A stretch of 56,359 bases of DNA, from NCBI GenBank assembly GCA_021812345.1, contig JAKANP010000005.1, positions 1 through 56,359 on the forward strand, read 5' to 3'. Below are positions 33,914 to 42,818 of the stretch, in pieces. Numbering within the stretch: position 1 is the first letter of the stretch; each line of letters begins with the position of its first letter. A program made the position numbers and the translations under genes. The notes under the pieces were generated by a model, which searched no databases, had not been told where the DNA came from, and saw nothing but the letters and a program-made list of their open reading frames with translations. This stretch comes from a bacterium (GTDB lineage Bacteria; Patescibacteriota; Minisyncoccia; UBA6257; JAGOQP01).

Positions 33914-36900
33914 TTAATTTATTTTAATTGCCTGATCGACGATGATTTTTGATTCGTTGTCTCTTAAGGAAAGTTTTCCCTGAATAATAACTATATTTTG
34001 ATTTTCCCAAATTTCAGATTTTCTATCCAAAACTTCGGAAAAAACAACCACTTCCAAAGTATCGCTTAAATCTTCGATTCTTGCAAACGCCATAATTTTT
34101 TTGTTTTTAGTGGTTATTTTTTTTACTGAAGTGATTATTCCGGCAATTCTGTAAGAGCCGGCAATTCCCGATTTTGCCGACCGGTCAATAATGCTTTTTA
34201 TGGGATTAACTTTTTTTTCTTTGAAAAATTTTTCGTATTTTTTTAAGGGATGTTCCGAAACGTAAAATCCAAGAAGCTCTTTTTCCCAAGCCAATTTTTC
34301 TTCTTCTTTGGCCGGAGCCGATTGATTTAACGATATTTTATATTCCGAAGTTTTGTTTCCAAAAAGTCCGTTTTGTGAAATGGTTGAATGTTTTTTTGCT
34401 TGTTGAGAAAAGCTTAATATTTTTTCAAGATTGGATAAAATAACATTTCTTTCGATTCCCAGTCCGTCAAAAACTCCGGCCTTACTTAAGCTTTCTAAAG
34501 ATTTTTTATTCAAATCTTTATGAGTAACTCTTGCCAGAAAATCGGATATGGAAATAAACGGACCATTTTTTTGCCTTTCTGCAATTATGGCGCTAACTAT
34601 ATTGGAGCCGACATTTTTAATTGCCGAAAGTCCAAATCGTATGTGGTTGCCTTCGGGTGAAAATTTTGCATAGCTTTGATTAATATCCGGCGGTAAAACC
34701 ATAATGCCCATTTTTTTTGATTCCGAAACCAAAAAAGAAATTCTGTCCACATCTCCGGAATCGTTATTAAGCAGGGAAGTGGTAAGCTCAATGGGAAAGT
34801 GTGTTTTTAGATAAGCTGTTTGATAAGCAATTATGGCATAACAGGCGGCATGACTTCTGTTAAATCCGTATCGGGAAAATGGTGGAAACATTTCCCAAAT
34901 CGCTTCGGCTGTTTTTTTATCTATTCCTTTTGCGGCCATTCCGGACATTATTTTTTCCTGTTGCTTGTCTAAAAGTTCTTTGATTTTTTTTCCGATTGCT
35001 TTTCTTAATATATCCGCCTCGCTTAGCGTAAATCCTCCCAAGTCGCGGGCAATCTGCATCATTTGTTCCTGATAAATTCCTATTCCATGAGTATTTTTTA
35101 ATATTGGTTCAAGAAGGGGATGTAAATATGTTTCCTTTTCCTTTCCTTGTTTTCTGGCAATGTATTGAGGAATAAGATCCATCGGCCCCGGTCGATATAA
35201 AGCAACCATAGCAATAATATCCTCCAATTCGGTCGGTTTTAATTCTTTCAAATAGCGTCTCATTCCACTTGATTCAAATTGAAAAACTCCGGTTGTATTA
35301 GCCGATTGGATAAGAGAAAAAGTTTTTTTATCGTCCAAAGGTATTTTTCCGATGTCGATTTCAACCTCTTGAGTGTCTTTTATCAACCTGATTGTTTCTT
35401 CAATAATGGTCAGATTTTTTAATCCGAGCAAATCCATTTTTAGAAGACCCAAAGAATTAACCGCCCCCATCTCAAATTGAGTGATGATAGTGTTTGGATC
35501 TTGAGGAGCATATTGCAATGGCATGTATTCTGTAAGAGGTTTTGCGCCGATAACCGTTCCGCAAGCGTGCACGGAAGCGTGTCTGGCAACTCCTTCAAGA
35601 TGCATGGCTGTGTCTATCAATCGTCGGACTTCCGGATTGCTGTCATATTGGCTCTTTAATTCCGGAACCTGTTCAAGAGCGTCTTTTAAATCGGCGTTAA
35701 ACGGAATCATTTTTGAAATTTCATCACAGAATCCGTAAGAAAAACCAAGAGCTCTTCCGGAATCGCGTATGGCGGCTCTTGAAGCCATTGTCCCGAAGGT
35801 TATGATGTGAGCAACGCTATTTTCTCCATATTTTTCTCTAAGATATCCCATAACTTCATCGCGTCTGATATCGGTGAAATCTATATCTATATCAGGCATT
35901 TCTATTCTTTCCGGGTTTAAAAATCTCTCAAAGAGAAGATTATATTTTATAGGGTCGACTTCGGTGATTTTTAATATATAAGAAATAATGCTTCCGGCAG
36001 CCGAACCTCTTCCGGGTCCAACAACTATCTTTCTTTCTTTTGCCCAATTGACAAAATCTTGAACTATCAAAAAATAATCGGCAAACCCGGTTTTTTTTAT
36101 GACATCAAGTTCGTATTTTAAACGATCTTTTATTTCATCGGTCATTTCCGGATATCTTTGAGAAATTCTTTGATTGACCAATTTTTCCAAGAAAGAAAAA
36201 GCCGTTTCGTTTTCCGGAACGTTAAATTTTGGAATAAGAGTTTGTCCCAGTGATATTTCAACATTGCATTTTTCGGCGATTTTTCCGGTATTTTCTATGG
36301 CTTCGGGAGTATTTTGAAATATTTTTTCCATTTCTTCTTTGGGGCGCAAATAAAACTCTCCCGCTTTTAAAGTAAATCTGTCGTCGTCGGTAATTTTGTT
36401 TCCTGTCTGTACCGCCAACAAGACATCATGATAAAAGGCGTCTTCTTTTTTTATATAATGAGTATCTTGTGTGGCGACTAACGGAATATTTTTTTCTTTT
36501 GCCAAATCAATCAAATAAGGGAGAGCTTTGTGGACTTCTTTTATTTTCGGTTGATGCCAAATTTCAATATAAAAATCTTCTCCAAAAATATCTTTATATT
36601 CATCGGCTGTTTTATAAGCTTCATCGATCTGGTTTTTTAATATCATTTTGGGAATTTCTCCCGAAGGACATCCGGACAAGACAATTAATCCTTCTTTGTG
36701 TTCTTTTAAAAGTTCCTTGTCTATTCTCGGCTTGTAATAAAAACCTTCAAGGTTGGCTTTGGTTACCAATTGAATCAAATTTTTCCAGCCGGCATTGTTT
36801 TTTGCCAAAAGAGTTATGTGAAAATATCTGTCGGCATCGTTTGAGTTTTTTATAAATCTGCTTTTGGGAGCAAGATACGCCTCAACTCCCATAATCGGTT

Positions 36901-37081
36901 TTATTCCCTGTTTTTTGGCTTCTTTGTAAAACTCTATTGCCCCGTAAAGATTTCCGTGGTCTGTAAGCGCTATTGCATTCATCCCCATTTTTTTTGTTTG
37001 GGCGACAAGTTCGTCGATTTTTGCGAGACCATCCAATAAAGAATAATGACTGTGATTGTGAAGATGAACGAAGTCGGACAT
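33914..37081 (-). CDS. dnaE: DNA polymerase III alpha subunit
   Basis: 1055 aa, a short DnaE1-type protein (E. coli 1160). The N-terminal PHP domain is FVHLHNHSHYSLLDGLAKID. The palm carries VVGPGRGSAAGS and the catalytic triplet region ERIEMPDIDIDFTD, with the third acid in the following palm segment. Later come GVARHASVHACG, FQFESSGMR, VALYRPGPMDLIP, the helix-hairpin-helix and an OB-fold at the end (GIITSVKKITTKNKKIMAFARIEDL). The C-terminal tau-binding region seems reduced. It is transcribed with thrS. Confidence 0.96.
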   Translation of the reverse strand: MSDFVHLHNHSHYSLLDGLAKIDELVAQTKKMGMNAIALTDHGNLYGAIEFYKEAKKQGIKPIMGVEAYLAPKSRFIKNSNDADRYFHITLLAKNNAGWKNLIQLVTKANLEGFYYKPRIDKELLKEHKEGLIVLSGCPSGEIPKMILKNQIDEAYKTADEYKDIFGEDFYIEIWHQPKIKEVHKALPYLIDLAKEKNIPLVATQDTHYIKKEDAFYHDVLLAVQTGNKITDDDRFTLKAGEFYLRPKEEMEKIFQNTPEAIENTGKIAEKCNVEISLGQTLIPKFNVPENETAFSFLEKLVNQRISQRYPEMTDEIKDRLKYELDVIKKTGFADYFLIVQDFVNWAKERKIVVGPGRGSAAGSIISYILKITEVDPIKYNLLFERFLNPERIEMPDIDIDFTDIRRDEVMGYLREKYGENSVAHIITFGTMASRAAIRDSGRALGFSYGFCDEISKMIPFNADLKDALEQVPELKSQYDSNPEVRRLIDTAMHLEGVARHASVHACGTVIGAKPLTEYMPLQYAPQDPNTIITQFEMGAVNSLGLLKMDLLGLKNLTIIEETIRLIKDTQEVEIDIGKIPLDDKKTFSLIQSANTTGVFQFESSGMRRYLKELKPTELEDIIAMVALYRPGPMDLIPQYIARKQGKEKETYLHPLLEPILKNTHGIGIYQEQMMQIARDLGGFTLSEADILRKAIGKKIKELLDKQQEKIMSGMAAKGIDKKTAEAIWEMFPPFSRYGFNRSHAACYAIIAYQTAYLKTHFPIELTTSLLNNDSGDVDRISFLVSESKKMGIMVLPPDINQSYAKFSPEGNHIRFGLSAIKNVGSNIVSAIIAERQKNGPFISISDFLARVTHKDLNKKSLESLSKAGVFDGLGIERNVILSNLEKILSFSQQAKKHSTISQNGLFGNKTSEYKISLNQSAPAKEEEKLAWEKELLGFYVSEHPLKKYEKFFKEKKVNPIKSIIDRSAKSGIAGSYRIAGIITSVKKITTKNKKIMAFARIEDLSDTLEVVVFSEVLDRKSEIWENQNIVIIQGKLSLRDNESKIIVDQAIKIN

Positions 37082-37213
37082 GTTTTAAAAAACGTTAAAT
37101 TATTTTTTTGATTTTAAAAATTTATTTCATTATAGACGAAACTTTTTCAATGGCAACTGGACTCGAATTAATAAAAGTGATTTACTATAACCAGCTTTCA
37201 AAAAGGAGGTTTT

Positions 37214-37534
37214 ATGGAAGAAAAAGACCGTCAGTATTTGTTTAATCTCGCCAAAGAATATCTGGAAAAAGCAATTTATATTGATTTGAAACTCAGAATC
37301 ATTGATGGGAAGACCATTGCGGGCGCTCATGCCAAATTGATAAAAATTGCAAGAAGTTATTTTCTTCAAGAGGCGATAAGAATGGGTTTGGTGAATTCGT
37401 ATTCCGATAAAAATATTTTAGACATTTTTTATTTGGCGGTTGATGATTATATTTTTAACAAGATAGCGGATGCTGTTGCTCAAATTGAAAATCAGCCCGT
37501 GGAGCCTCCGATGAAAATGATTTTTGAAAAATAG
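37214..37534 (+). CDS. Hypothetical protein, 106 aa
   Basis: A strong AAGGAGG site lies upstream of the ATG. It is fully helical and acidic, with no membrane segment: YLFNLAKEYLEKAIYIDLKLRIIDGKTIAGAHAKLIKIARSYF. No family is recognised. A single gene with its own terminator, divergent from dnaE. Confidence 0.7.
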   Translation: MEEKDRQYLFNLAKEYLEKAIYIDLKLRIIDGKTIAGAHAKLIKIARSYFLQEAIRMGLVNSYSDKNILDIFYLAVDDYIFNKIADAVAQIENQPVEPPMKMIFEK

Positions 37535-37538
37535 TTTT

Positions 37539-37572
37539 TTAACTCTCCTTATCTTTTGGAGAGTTTTTTATT
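37539..37572 (+). terminator. Rho-independent terminator
   Basis: aactctcc / ggagagtt followed by a T-run, directly after the 106-aa gene. Confidence 0.82.
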
Positions 37573-37587
37573 TTTTTAAATAACGGG

Positions 37588-37593
37588 TACAAT
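37588..37593 (+). promoter_or_regulatory. -10 box of rnhB
   Basis: TACAAT ends 6 nt before the ATG at 37600; the transcript would be leaderless. Confidence 0.5.
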
Positions 37594-37599
37594 TTATTT

Positions 37600-38289
37600 A
37601 TGAAAGAAAATATGATTATCGGAGTTGATGAAGTGGGGAGAGGGCCTCTTGCGGGCAGGGTTTTTGTCGGAGCGGTTTTGTTGTCGGTTGCTCAAAATAA
37701 TTCGTTAAAAAAATATTTTAGACTTAAGAGTAAAAAATCATCTTCATACAAAATACCTTGCCTACCGGCAGGCAGGCAAAATACAAAATACAAAATACTA
37801 ACCAGACTTTCTGATTCAAAAAAACTTTCTTCAAAACAAAGAATTATTTGGTTTGATTGGATTAAAAAAAATAACATTTCTTTTGCCGTTGCCGCGTCGT
37901 CATCTTTCGTTGTTGATAAAATAAATATCTCCAATGCCTGTAATCTTGCCGCTCAAAAAGCTGTAAAAAAAATAATCAAAAAAAATAAATTAAAAAGAAT
38001 TTCTGTTGTTGCCGATGCCGGAATAAAAATCAACAACATTTCACAGATAAAATCATTTAAAAGTTTTCCCAAAGCGGACGAAAAAGTTCCTGCGGTTTCC
38101 TTGGCGTCAATTGTTGCCAAAATTTTAAGGGATAAAGAAATGGAAAAAATGCACAAAAAATATCCAAAATACGGCTTTGACAGGCATAAGGGCTACGGGA
38201 CAAAAGACCATATTAAAGCGATAAAGAAATACGGTTCCAGCCCAATTCACAGATTGACATTCATTAGCGAGTATCATAATATTAAATAA
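37600..38289 (+). CDS. rnhB: Ribonuclease HII with palindromic-repeat insertion
   Basis: 229 aa. The active-site start is IIGVDEVGRGPLAGRV (Asp10, Glu11), the DSKKLSSKQR helix follows, then VVADAGIKI (third Asp), SIVAKILRDKEM and the C-terminal YGFDRHKGYGTKDH. Residues ~44-70 (SYKIPCLPAGRQNTKYKI) are an extra segment between the first strand pair and the DSKK helix. At DNA level it is the palindrome tgcctaccggcaggcaggca plus aaaatac repeats. It removes RNA primers and ribonucleotides from DNA. The insert lies at a surface loop, so the enzyme is probably active. Confidence 0.92.
   Translation: MKENMIIGVDEVGRGPLAGRVFVGAVLLSVAQNNSLKKYFRLKSKKSSSYKIPCLPAGRQNTKYKILTRLSDSKKLSSKQRIIWFDWIKKNNISFAVAASSSFVVDKINISNACNLAAQKAVKKIIKKNKLKRISVVADAGIKINNISQIKSFKSFPKADEKVPAVSLASIVAKILRDKEMEKMHKKYPKYGFDRHKGYGTKDHIKAIKKYGSSPIHRLTFISEYHNIK
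37761..37797. repeat. Dispersed palindromic repeat inside rnhB
   Basis: ttgcctaccggcaggcaggc contains the core tgcc-tacc-ggcaggca palindrome, followed by three aaaatac units. Its translation, CLPAGRQ, is the familiar peptide that this repeat class leaves in CPR proteins. A degenerate copy occurs near 52227-52246. Confidence 0.75.
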
Positions 38290-38291
38290 GG

Positions 38292-38392
38292 AATCAAAAA
38301 TTAAATGTCAAAATGATAATGTGAAATACAAAAAAGATGAACAGCTCTTTTTATATTTTGGATTTTCATTTTGCTTTTTGATTTTTTATATT
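38292..38392. repeat. Imperfect AT-rich inverted repeat before rpmF
   Basis: A left arm containing aaaattaaatgtcaaaatga and a right arm containing tcattttgctttttgatttt are loosely complementary around an acagctc centre. It resembles the degenerate long hairpins common between CPR genes. No gene lies in it. Confidence 0.4.
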
Positions 38393-38406
38393 TAATTTAT
38401 TAAACC

Positions 38407-38574
38407 ATGGGCGGAGTACCTACAAAACATCACACTCGTTCCAAAACAGGCAGAAGGCGCTCTCATCACGCTTTGAAGCCTCAGAATATATCCGTTTGTC
38501 CGGAATGCAAGCATCCTATGATATCCCATAGAACTTGTCCCAATTGCGGATACAGACCGAACAAAAAGGCCTAA
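38407..38574 (+). CDS. rpmF: 50S ribosomal protein L32
   Basis: 55 aa. It begins MGGVPTKHHTRSKTGRRRSHHAL, the conserved L32 N-terminus, and has a zinc ribbon CPEC...CPNC. The C-terminus is GYRPNKKA. It is followed 35 bp later by nusB. It is small but certain by motif. Confidence 0.95.
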   Translation: MGGVPTKHHTRSKTGRRRSHHALKPQNISVCPECKHPMISHRTCPNCGYRPNKKA

Positions 38575-38609
38575 AAGACCTTTGTTTTAGTGTTTATTTT
38601 TTATAAATT

Positions 38610-39059
38610 ATGGCTACCAGACATTTGGCTCGTTCCATAGTTCTGCAATCTCTTTATGAGTGGGATTTTTCCGGCAGAAAAAAAAATTTAGTCGAGGTTG
38701 TTCAAAGAAATATGGACGAATTCGGACCGGGAATTAACGAGCCGGAATTTGTTTGGAAAATGGTTAAGGGTGTGGTGGATCATATAAATGAAATAGATCA
38801 AATAATTTCAAAATCGGCCATTGAATGGCCATTTGAACAAATTGCCATTGTTGACAGGAACGTTTTAAGAATCGGCGTTTATGAGCTTTTATATGTTGAC
38901 CATAATGAAGTTCCTTACAAGGTGGCTATAAATGAAGCGATAGAACTAGGAAAAAATTACGGAGGAATTAATTCTGGAAAATTTATAAACGGAGTTTTGG
39001 GAACGGTTTATAAACAATTGGAACAAGTTGAAAGCGCTCAAATCGATTTGAAACAATAA
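38610..39059 (+). CDS. nusB: Transcription antitermination factor NusB
   Basis: 149 aa, normal length. It shows [15 protein letters not shown], the central [26 protein letters not shown] and [19 protein letters not shown]...[12 protein letters not shown]. NusB binds boxA RNA with S10 during rRNA transcription. It is 3 bp before rnc in a tight rpmF-nusB-rnc-smc run. Confidence 0.95.
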   Translation: MATRHLARSIVLQSLYEWDFSGRKKNLVEVVQRNMDEFGPGINEPEFVWKMVKGVVDHINEIDQIISKSAIEWPFEQIAIVDRNVLRIGVYELLYVDHNEVPYKVAINEAIELGKNYGGINSGKFINGVLGTVYKQLEQVESAQIDLKQ

Positions 39060-39062
39060 AAC

Positions 39063-39755
39063 ATGTCAGATTTATCTCAATTACAAAAAAAACTTGGGGT
39101 TGATTTTAAAAATGAAGATTTATTAAAAGAATCTTTAACTCATCGGTCCTATCTTAATGAAAATCCTTCGTGGAATTTGCCTCATAACGAAAGGTTGGAA
39201 TTTTTAGGTGATGCGGTTTTGGAATTAATAACCACCGACTATCTTTATAGAAATTATCCTTCTTATGATGAAGGGCGTCTTACCAGTATTCGGGCAGCTC
39301 TGGTTAATTATCAATCTCTTTCAAAGCTGGCAAAAGTGCTTGACGTTGAAGATCATCTTTTAATGTCAAAGGGAGAATCCAAAGACACTGGCAAGGCGCG
39401 TGAAGTTATTTTGGCCAATGCTTTTGAATCAATTTTGGGAGCTATTTATTTGGATGGAGGATATAAAATTGCCGAAAAATTTGTCAGTCAAAATGTTCTT
39501 TCGGAAGTTGAAAGCATAGTAAAGATGAACTTGGATAAAGACGCAAAAAGTTTATTTCAGGAAATGTCTCAGGAAAAATTCAAAATAACTCCTTTATACA
39601 AAGTTATCGATGAATACGGTCCGGATCACCACAAAACTTTTGTTGTCGGAGTTTATCTGGGGGATAATATGATTGCTCAAGGGTCGGGGCTTTCAAAGCA
39701 AGAAGCGGAATTGGACGCCGCCAGAAAAGGACTTCATGTTTTTAAAACGTCTTGA
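39063..39755 (+). CDS. rnc: Ribonuclease III
   Basis: 230 aa. The signature HNERLEFLGDAVLELI gives catalytic Glu46 and Asp50; the second acidic pair is in ANAFESILGAIYLDGG. The C-terminal dsRNA-binding domain ends EAELDAARKGLHVF. It processes rRNA precursors and structured mRNAs. Its end overlaps the SMC start by 20 bp, so the two are translated together. Confidence 0.96.
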   Translation: MSDLSQLQKKLGVDFKNEDLLKESLTHRSYLNENPSWNLPHNERLEFLGDAVLELITTDYLYRNYPSYDEGRLTSIRAALVNYQSLSKLAKVLDVEDHLLMSKGESKDTGKAREVILANAFESILGAIYLDGGYKIAEKFVSQNVLSEVESIVKMNLDKDAKSLFQEMSQEKFKITPLYKVIDEYGPDHHKTFVVGVYLGDNMIAQGSGLSKQEAELDAARKGLHVFKTS

Positions 39756-41937
39756 AATAAACGGATTTAAATCGTTTGCTCAAAAAACCGTTTTTGAATT
39801 TCCGACGGGTATTGTGGCAATTGTCGGACCAAACGGTTCCGGTAAATCAAATATCATTGATGCGGTTAGGTGGCTTTTAGGGGAACGCGAGGCCAAAAAT
39901 TTGCGTGGAGATAAGATTGAAGATTTGATTTTTGCCGGAACGGCAAAGAAGCCCAAGATGTCTATGGCTCAGGTGAGTCTGGTTTTTGATAACTCGTCCG
40001 GCAAGTTGCCGGTTGACTTTAAAGAAGTTTCGGTTTCCAGAAAAATCAGCAGAAATGGAAACTCTCAATATTTTATAAATGACACCGAAGTGAGATTAAA
40101 AGATGTTATAGATTTTTTTGCTAAAATAAAATTAGGTTCAAAAGGTTTGACTATTATAGGCCAAGGCTCAAGCGACTTGTTTGTAAGGGCTCTTCCGGCA
40201 GACAGAGTGATGATGGTTGAAGAAATACTGGGATTAAGAGAGTTCCAACTAAAAAAATCGGAAGCTCAAAGAAAACTTAAAAATACAAAAATAAATTTGG
40301 AAAAAGTCGAAGCAATGGTTCAAGAAGTGGCGCCTCGGCTCAAGATGTTAAAAAGACAAACCGCTAAATGGGAAAAAAGATTTGAAATAGAAAATGAATT
40401 GAAAAATTTGGAAACAGATTTTTACGCGTTCAAGATAAAAAATCTTTACGAAGCGAAAAATAAAACTGCCGGTCCGATTTCCGGTATAGAATCACAACTA
40501 AAGGAAGCGGTTAAAAAATCTTTGGAAATTGAAAAAAATCTGAAAAATCTCGAAGAAAAATCCCTTCTTTCGGGAAAAACCGAAGCTCTTCAAAAAGAAA
40601 AAAAGGATTTATTTATAAAAAAATCTTCTTTGGAAAAAGAAATTTATAAGATAGAAATTCAAATTGAACAACTTAATAAATCCGTTGAAATTCAGGAAAT
40701 TTCCTCGTCTAAATTATTGGAGGCATTAAAAGAAGTTCATGTTCAACTCTCGGAATTTTTATCAGTTGCTTTGCTGGAAGAATTAAAGGAAAAAATAAAA
40801 AGCGTTATCGCTCAAGTGTCTTTAGTTATTAATCCTAAAAAATCTCAACCTCACGAAGAAGATAAAAATCTTTCTTCAAGAAAGAACGAAATTGAAAAAT
40901 TATTAAAAGGAATCGAGAGCGATATAGAAAAAATCGAGCAGTCGGAAATGGAAATTTCAAAAAATGTGGAAGAGTTTAATAAAAACTTCAAAGAAACATT
41001 TACCGAATTGGAATCTCTCAGAAATAAAATCAAAAATTTTGAAGAACAAAAAAACAAAATTATTTTTGAAGGCGAAAAAATAGATTATAAAATAGATGAA
41101 TTAAAAAATTACATCCGTTCTTTTGGGGGAGACTTTTTGCAATATGAAAAATCGGCTTTAAGTCCTTCTTTTGTTATTGATTTTTCTGCGGAGCAATTAA
41201 TTGATTCGGAAAAGAAAATATTCAGATTAAGAGCCGAGCTTTCCAGTATTGGCGAAATAGACGAAGCATTAATAAAAGAAGCCAAAGAAGTCGAGGTTCA
41301 CCATTCTTTCCTGGTAAAAGAATCGGAGGATTTAAAAAATGCTTCCAAAGATTTGGAATTGTTGATAAACGAACTTTCGGTAAGAATTTCGAAAGATTTT
41401 CATTCTTCTTTTAAAAAAGTTAACGAAGCATTCAATAATTTCTTCAGAATTATGTTTGGAGGCGGTTCGGCCAAAATGAAAATAATTCAAAAAGAATCTG
41501 TCTTATCAGATATTAAAAACGAGAGTGAGGAAATTGAAATAACCCAGAAGACGGACGAAACTCAAGAATCTTTGGCTGGATTGGACCTGGAAGTTTCAAT
41601 TCCTCAGAAAAAAATCACCAGTTTGGAAATGCTCTCGGGAGGAGAAAAGAGTTTAGTTTCCATTGCCGCTCTTTTTGCATTAATTTCTGTAAGCCCACCG
41701 CCATTTCTGGTTTTGGATGAAGCTGATTCCGCTTTGGATGAAAAAAATTCAAAGAGATTTTCAGATTTAGTTAAAAATTTTTCCGGGGATACCCAATTTA
41801 TTATGGTTACTCATAATCGTGTTTCAATGGAAGCGGCTCAAATTCTTTATGGGATAACTATGGATGAAGGTGGAAGCTCAAAATTACTTTCGCTTAAATT
41901 GGAAGATGCCCAGCCGATTGCGCCGGCAATTAAATAA
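39736..41937 (+). CDS. smc: Short SMC-like ATPase without a recognisable hinge
   Basis: 733 aa from the ATG at 39736 (an upstream ATG at 39673 lies inside rnc). The Walker A is GPNGSGKSN (residues 31-39), the signature LSGGEKSLV (~633) and Walker B FLVLDEADSAL (~657-667), followed by the His-loop VTHNRVS. Two coiled-coil arms flank residues ~170-580. Ordinary SMC has ~1180 aa with a ~150-residue globular hinge. Here the middle (around residues 330-380, ending NPKKSQPHEED) is too short for one. The signature sits immediately downstream of an insert rich in Glu/Ser. It should still dimerise through ATP heads. It may work in chromosome organisation as a minimal form. Confidence 0.88.
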   Translation: MFLKRLEINGFKSFAQKTVFEFPTGIVAIVGPNGSGKSNIIDAVRWLLGEREAKNLRGDKIEDLIFAGTAKKPKMSMAQVSLVFDNSSGKLPVDFKEVSVSRKISRNGNSQYFINDTEVRLKDVIDFFAKIKLGSKGLTIIGQGSSDLFVRALPADRVMMVEEILGLREFQLKKSEAQRKLKNTKINLEKVEAMVQEVAPRLKMLKRQTAKWEKRFEIENELKNLETDFYAFKIKNLYEAKNKTAGPISGIESQLKEAVKKSLEIEKNLKNLEEKSLLSGKTEALQKEKKDLFIKKSSLEKEIYKIEIQIEQLNKSVEIQEISSSKLLEALKEVHVQLSEFLSVALLEELKEKIKSVIAQVSLVINPKKSQPHEEDKNLSSRKNEIEKLLKGIESDIEKIEQSEMEISKNVEEFNKNFKETFTELESLRNKIKNFEEQKNKIIFEGEKIDYKIDELKNYIRSFGGDFLQYEKSALSPSFVIDFSAEQLIDSEKKIFRLRAELSSIGEIDEALIKEAKEVEVHHSFLVKESEDLKNASKDLELLINELSVRISKDFHSSFKKVNEAFNNFFRIMFGGGSAKMKIIQKESVLSDIKNESEEIEITQKTDETQESLAGLDLEVSIPQKKITSLEMLSGGEKSLVSIAALFALISVSPPPFLVLDEADSALDEKNSKRFSDLVKNFSGDTQFIMVTHNRVSMEAAQILYGITMDEGGSSKLLSLKLEDAQPIAPAIK

Positions 41938-41999
41938 ATAAGTTGACTTTTTTAAATTTTGTCGTTAGAATCTTATAACTTAAATTATAAATTAATCAT

Positions 42000-42353
42000 A
42001 TGATTTCAATAAAACTCAGACCGGTGGGAAAAAGAAAGCAGATTTCTTACAGAATCGTAATTCTGCCTAAAAAATCAAAACTTGTCGGAAAATACATTGA
42101 TGATTTGGGATGGTATAATCCTCACACCGATAAATTTTCCATAAGTTCCGAGAAGGCAAAAAAATGGATTGCCAATGGAGCTCAGCCTACGGATACGGTG
42201 CATAATATTTTAGTTGACGCTAAAATAATATCCGGACCTAAAATACAACTTCATAAAAAATCAAAACAGGAACCATCCGCTTCGGGTGAAATAAAAAATT
42301 CCGGAGAAAATGCAAGCAGTAATTCTTTGCCTGAAACCGAACCTGCCAAATAA
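42000..42353 (+). CDS. rpsP: 30S ribosomal protein S16
   Basis: 117 aa. The core ISIKLRPVGKRKQISYRIVILPKKSK and YIDDLGWYNPHTDKFSIS, then KAKKWIANGAQPTDTVHNIL, are typical. A ~35-residue Lys/Ser/Glu-rich C-terminal tail extends beyond the ~82-residue norm. It begins the rpsP-khpA pair; trmD follows after one unknown gene, as in the classic rpsP-rimM-trmD order but without rimM. Confidence 0.95.
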   Translation: MISIKLRPVGKRKQISYRIVILPKKSKLVGKYIDDLGWYNPHTDKFSISSEKAKKWIANGAQPTDTVHNILVDAKIISGPKIQLHKKSKQEPSASGEIKNSGENASSNSLPETEPAK

Positions 42354-42418
42354 TTTTTACAACTGGAAAACATTAAAAGAAAAAGGTCGAAAGTTTTGAA
42401 AGTAAAATCAGAAATCTC

Positions 42419-42733
42419 ATGGATTCCTCAAAGGACATAAACTTTCTTGAATTCTTGGTAAAATCAATTGTTGACCATCCGGAAGATGTTAAGGTTGAAA
42501 GAAAAATAGACGAGATGGGTGTTTTATTAAATCTTAAAGTTCACAAAGACGATATGGGACAAGTGGTTGGTCGAAAAGGAGCAACCGCTAAAGCTATCAG
42601 ATCGCTTTTGAGAATTGTCGGTCTTAAAAATAACGCTCGTGTTAATCTTAAAATCTTGGAACCGGAAGGAGGCTCTCAGGAAGGATATTCTTCCAGAGTT
42701 GATCAAGCCATGGAAGATCTCAAGAGTTTGTAA
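42419..42733 (+). CDS. khpA: KH-domain RNA-binding protein KhpA
   Basis: 104 aa. A single KH domain with the GxxG loop in QVVGRKGATAKAIRSLLRI. The N-terminus DINFLEFLVKSIVDHPEDVKVE is typical of the KhpA/UPF0109 family. KhpA binds RNA, often together with KhpB, and influences cell division and ribosomal gene expression. It sits after rpsP as in many bacteria, and is somewhat longer than the usual ~80 aa. Confidence 0.9.
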   Translation: MDSSKDINFLEFLVKSIVDHPEDVKVERKIDEMGVLLNLKVHKDDMGQVVGRKGATAKAIRSLLRIVGLKNNARVNLKILEPEGGSQEGYSSRVDQAMEDLKSL

Positions 42734-42744
42734 TTTATATCTAA

Positions 42745-42773
42745 AAATCGCCTGATAAAAAAGGCGGTTTTTA
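42745..42773 (+). terminator. Terminator after khpA
   Basis: aaatcgcct / aggcggttt with a G-T pair, loop gataaaa, and a T-tract. Separates khpA from the next operon. Confidence 0.75.
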
Positions 42774-42806
42774 ATTGCCAAATTTTGATTTTAATTGTTA
42801 AAAAGA

Positions 42807-42812
42807 TATACT
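42807..42812 (+). promoter_or_regulatory. -10 box of the gene before trmD
   Basis: TATACT ends 6 nt before the ATG at 42819; a leaderless start is likely. Confidence 0.5.
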
Positions 42813-42818
42813 TTAAAC

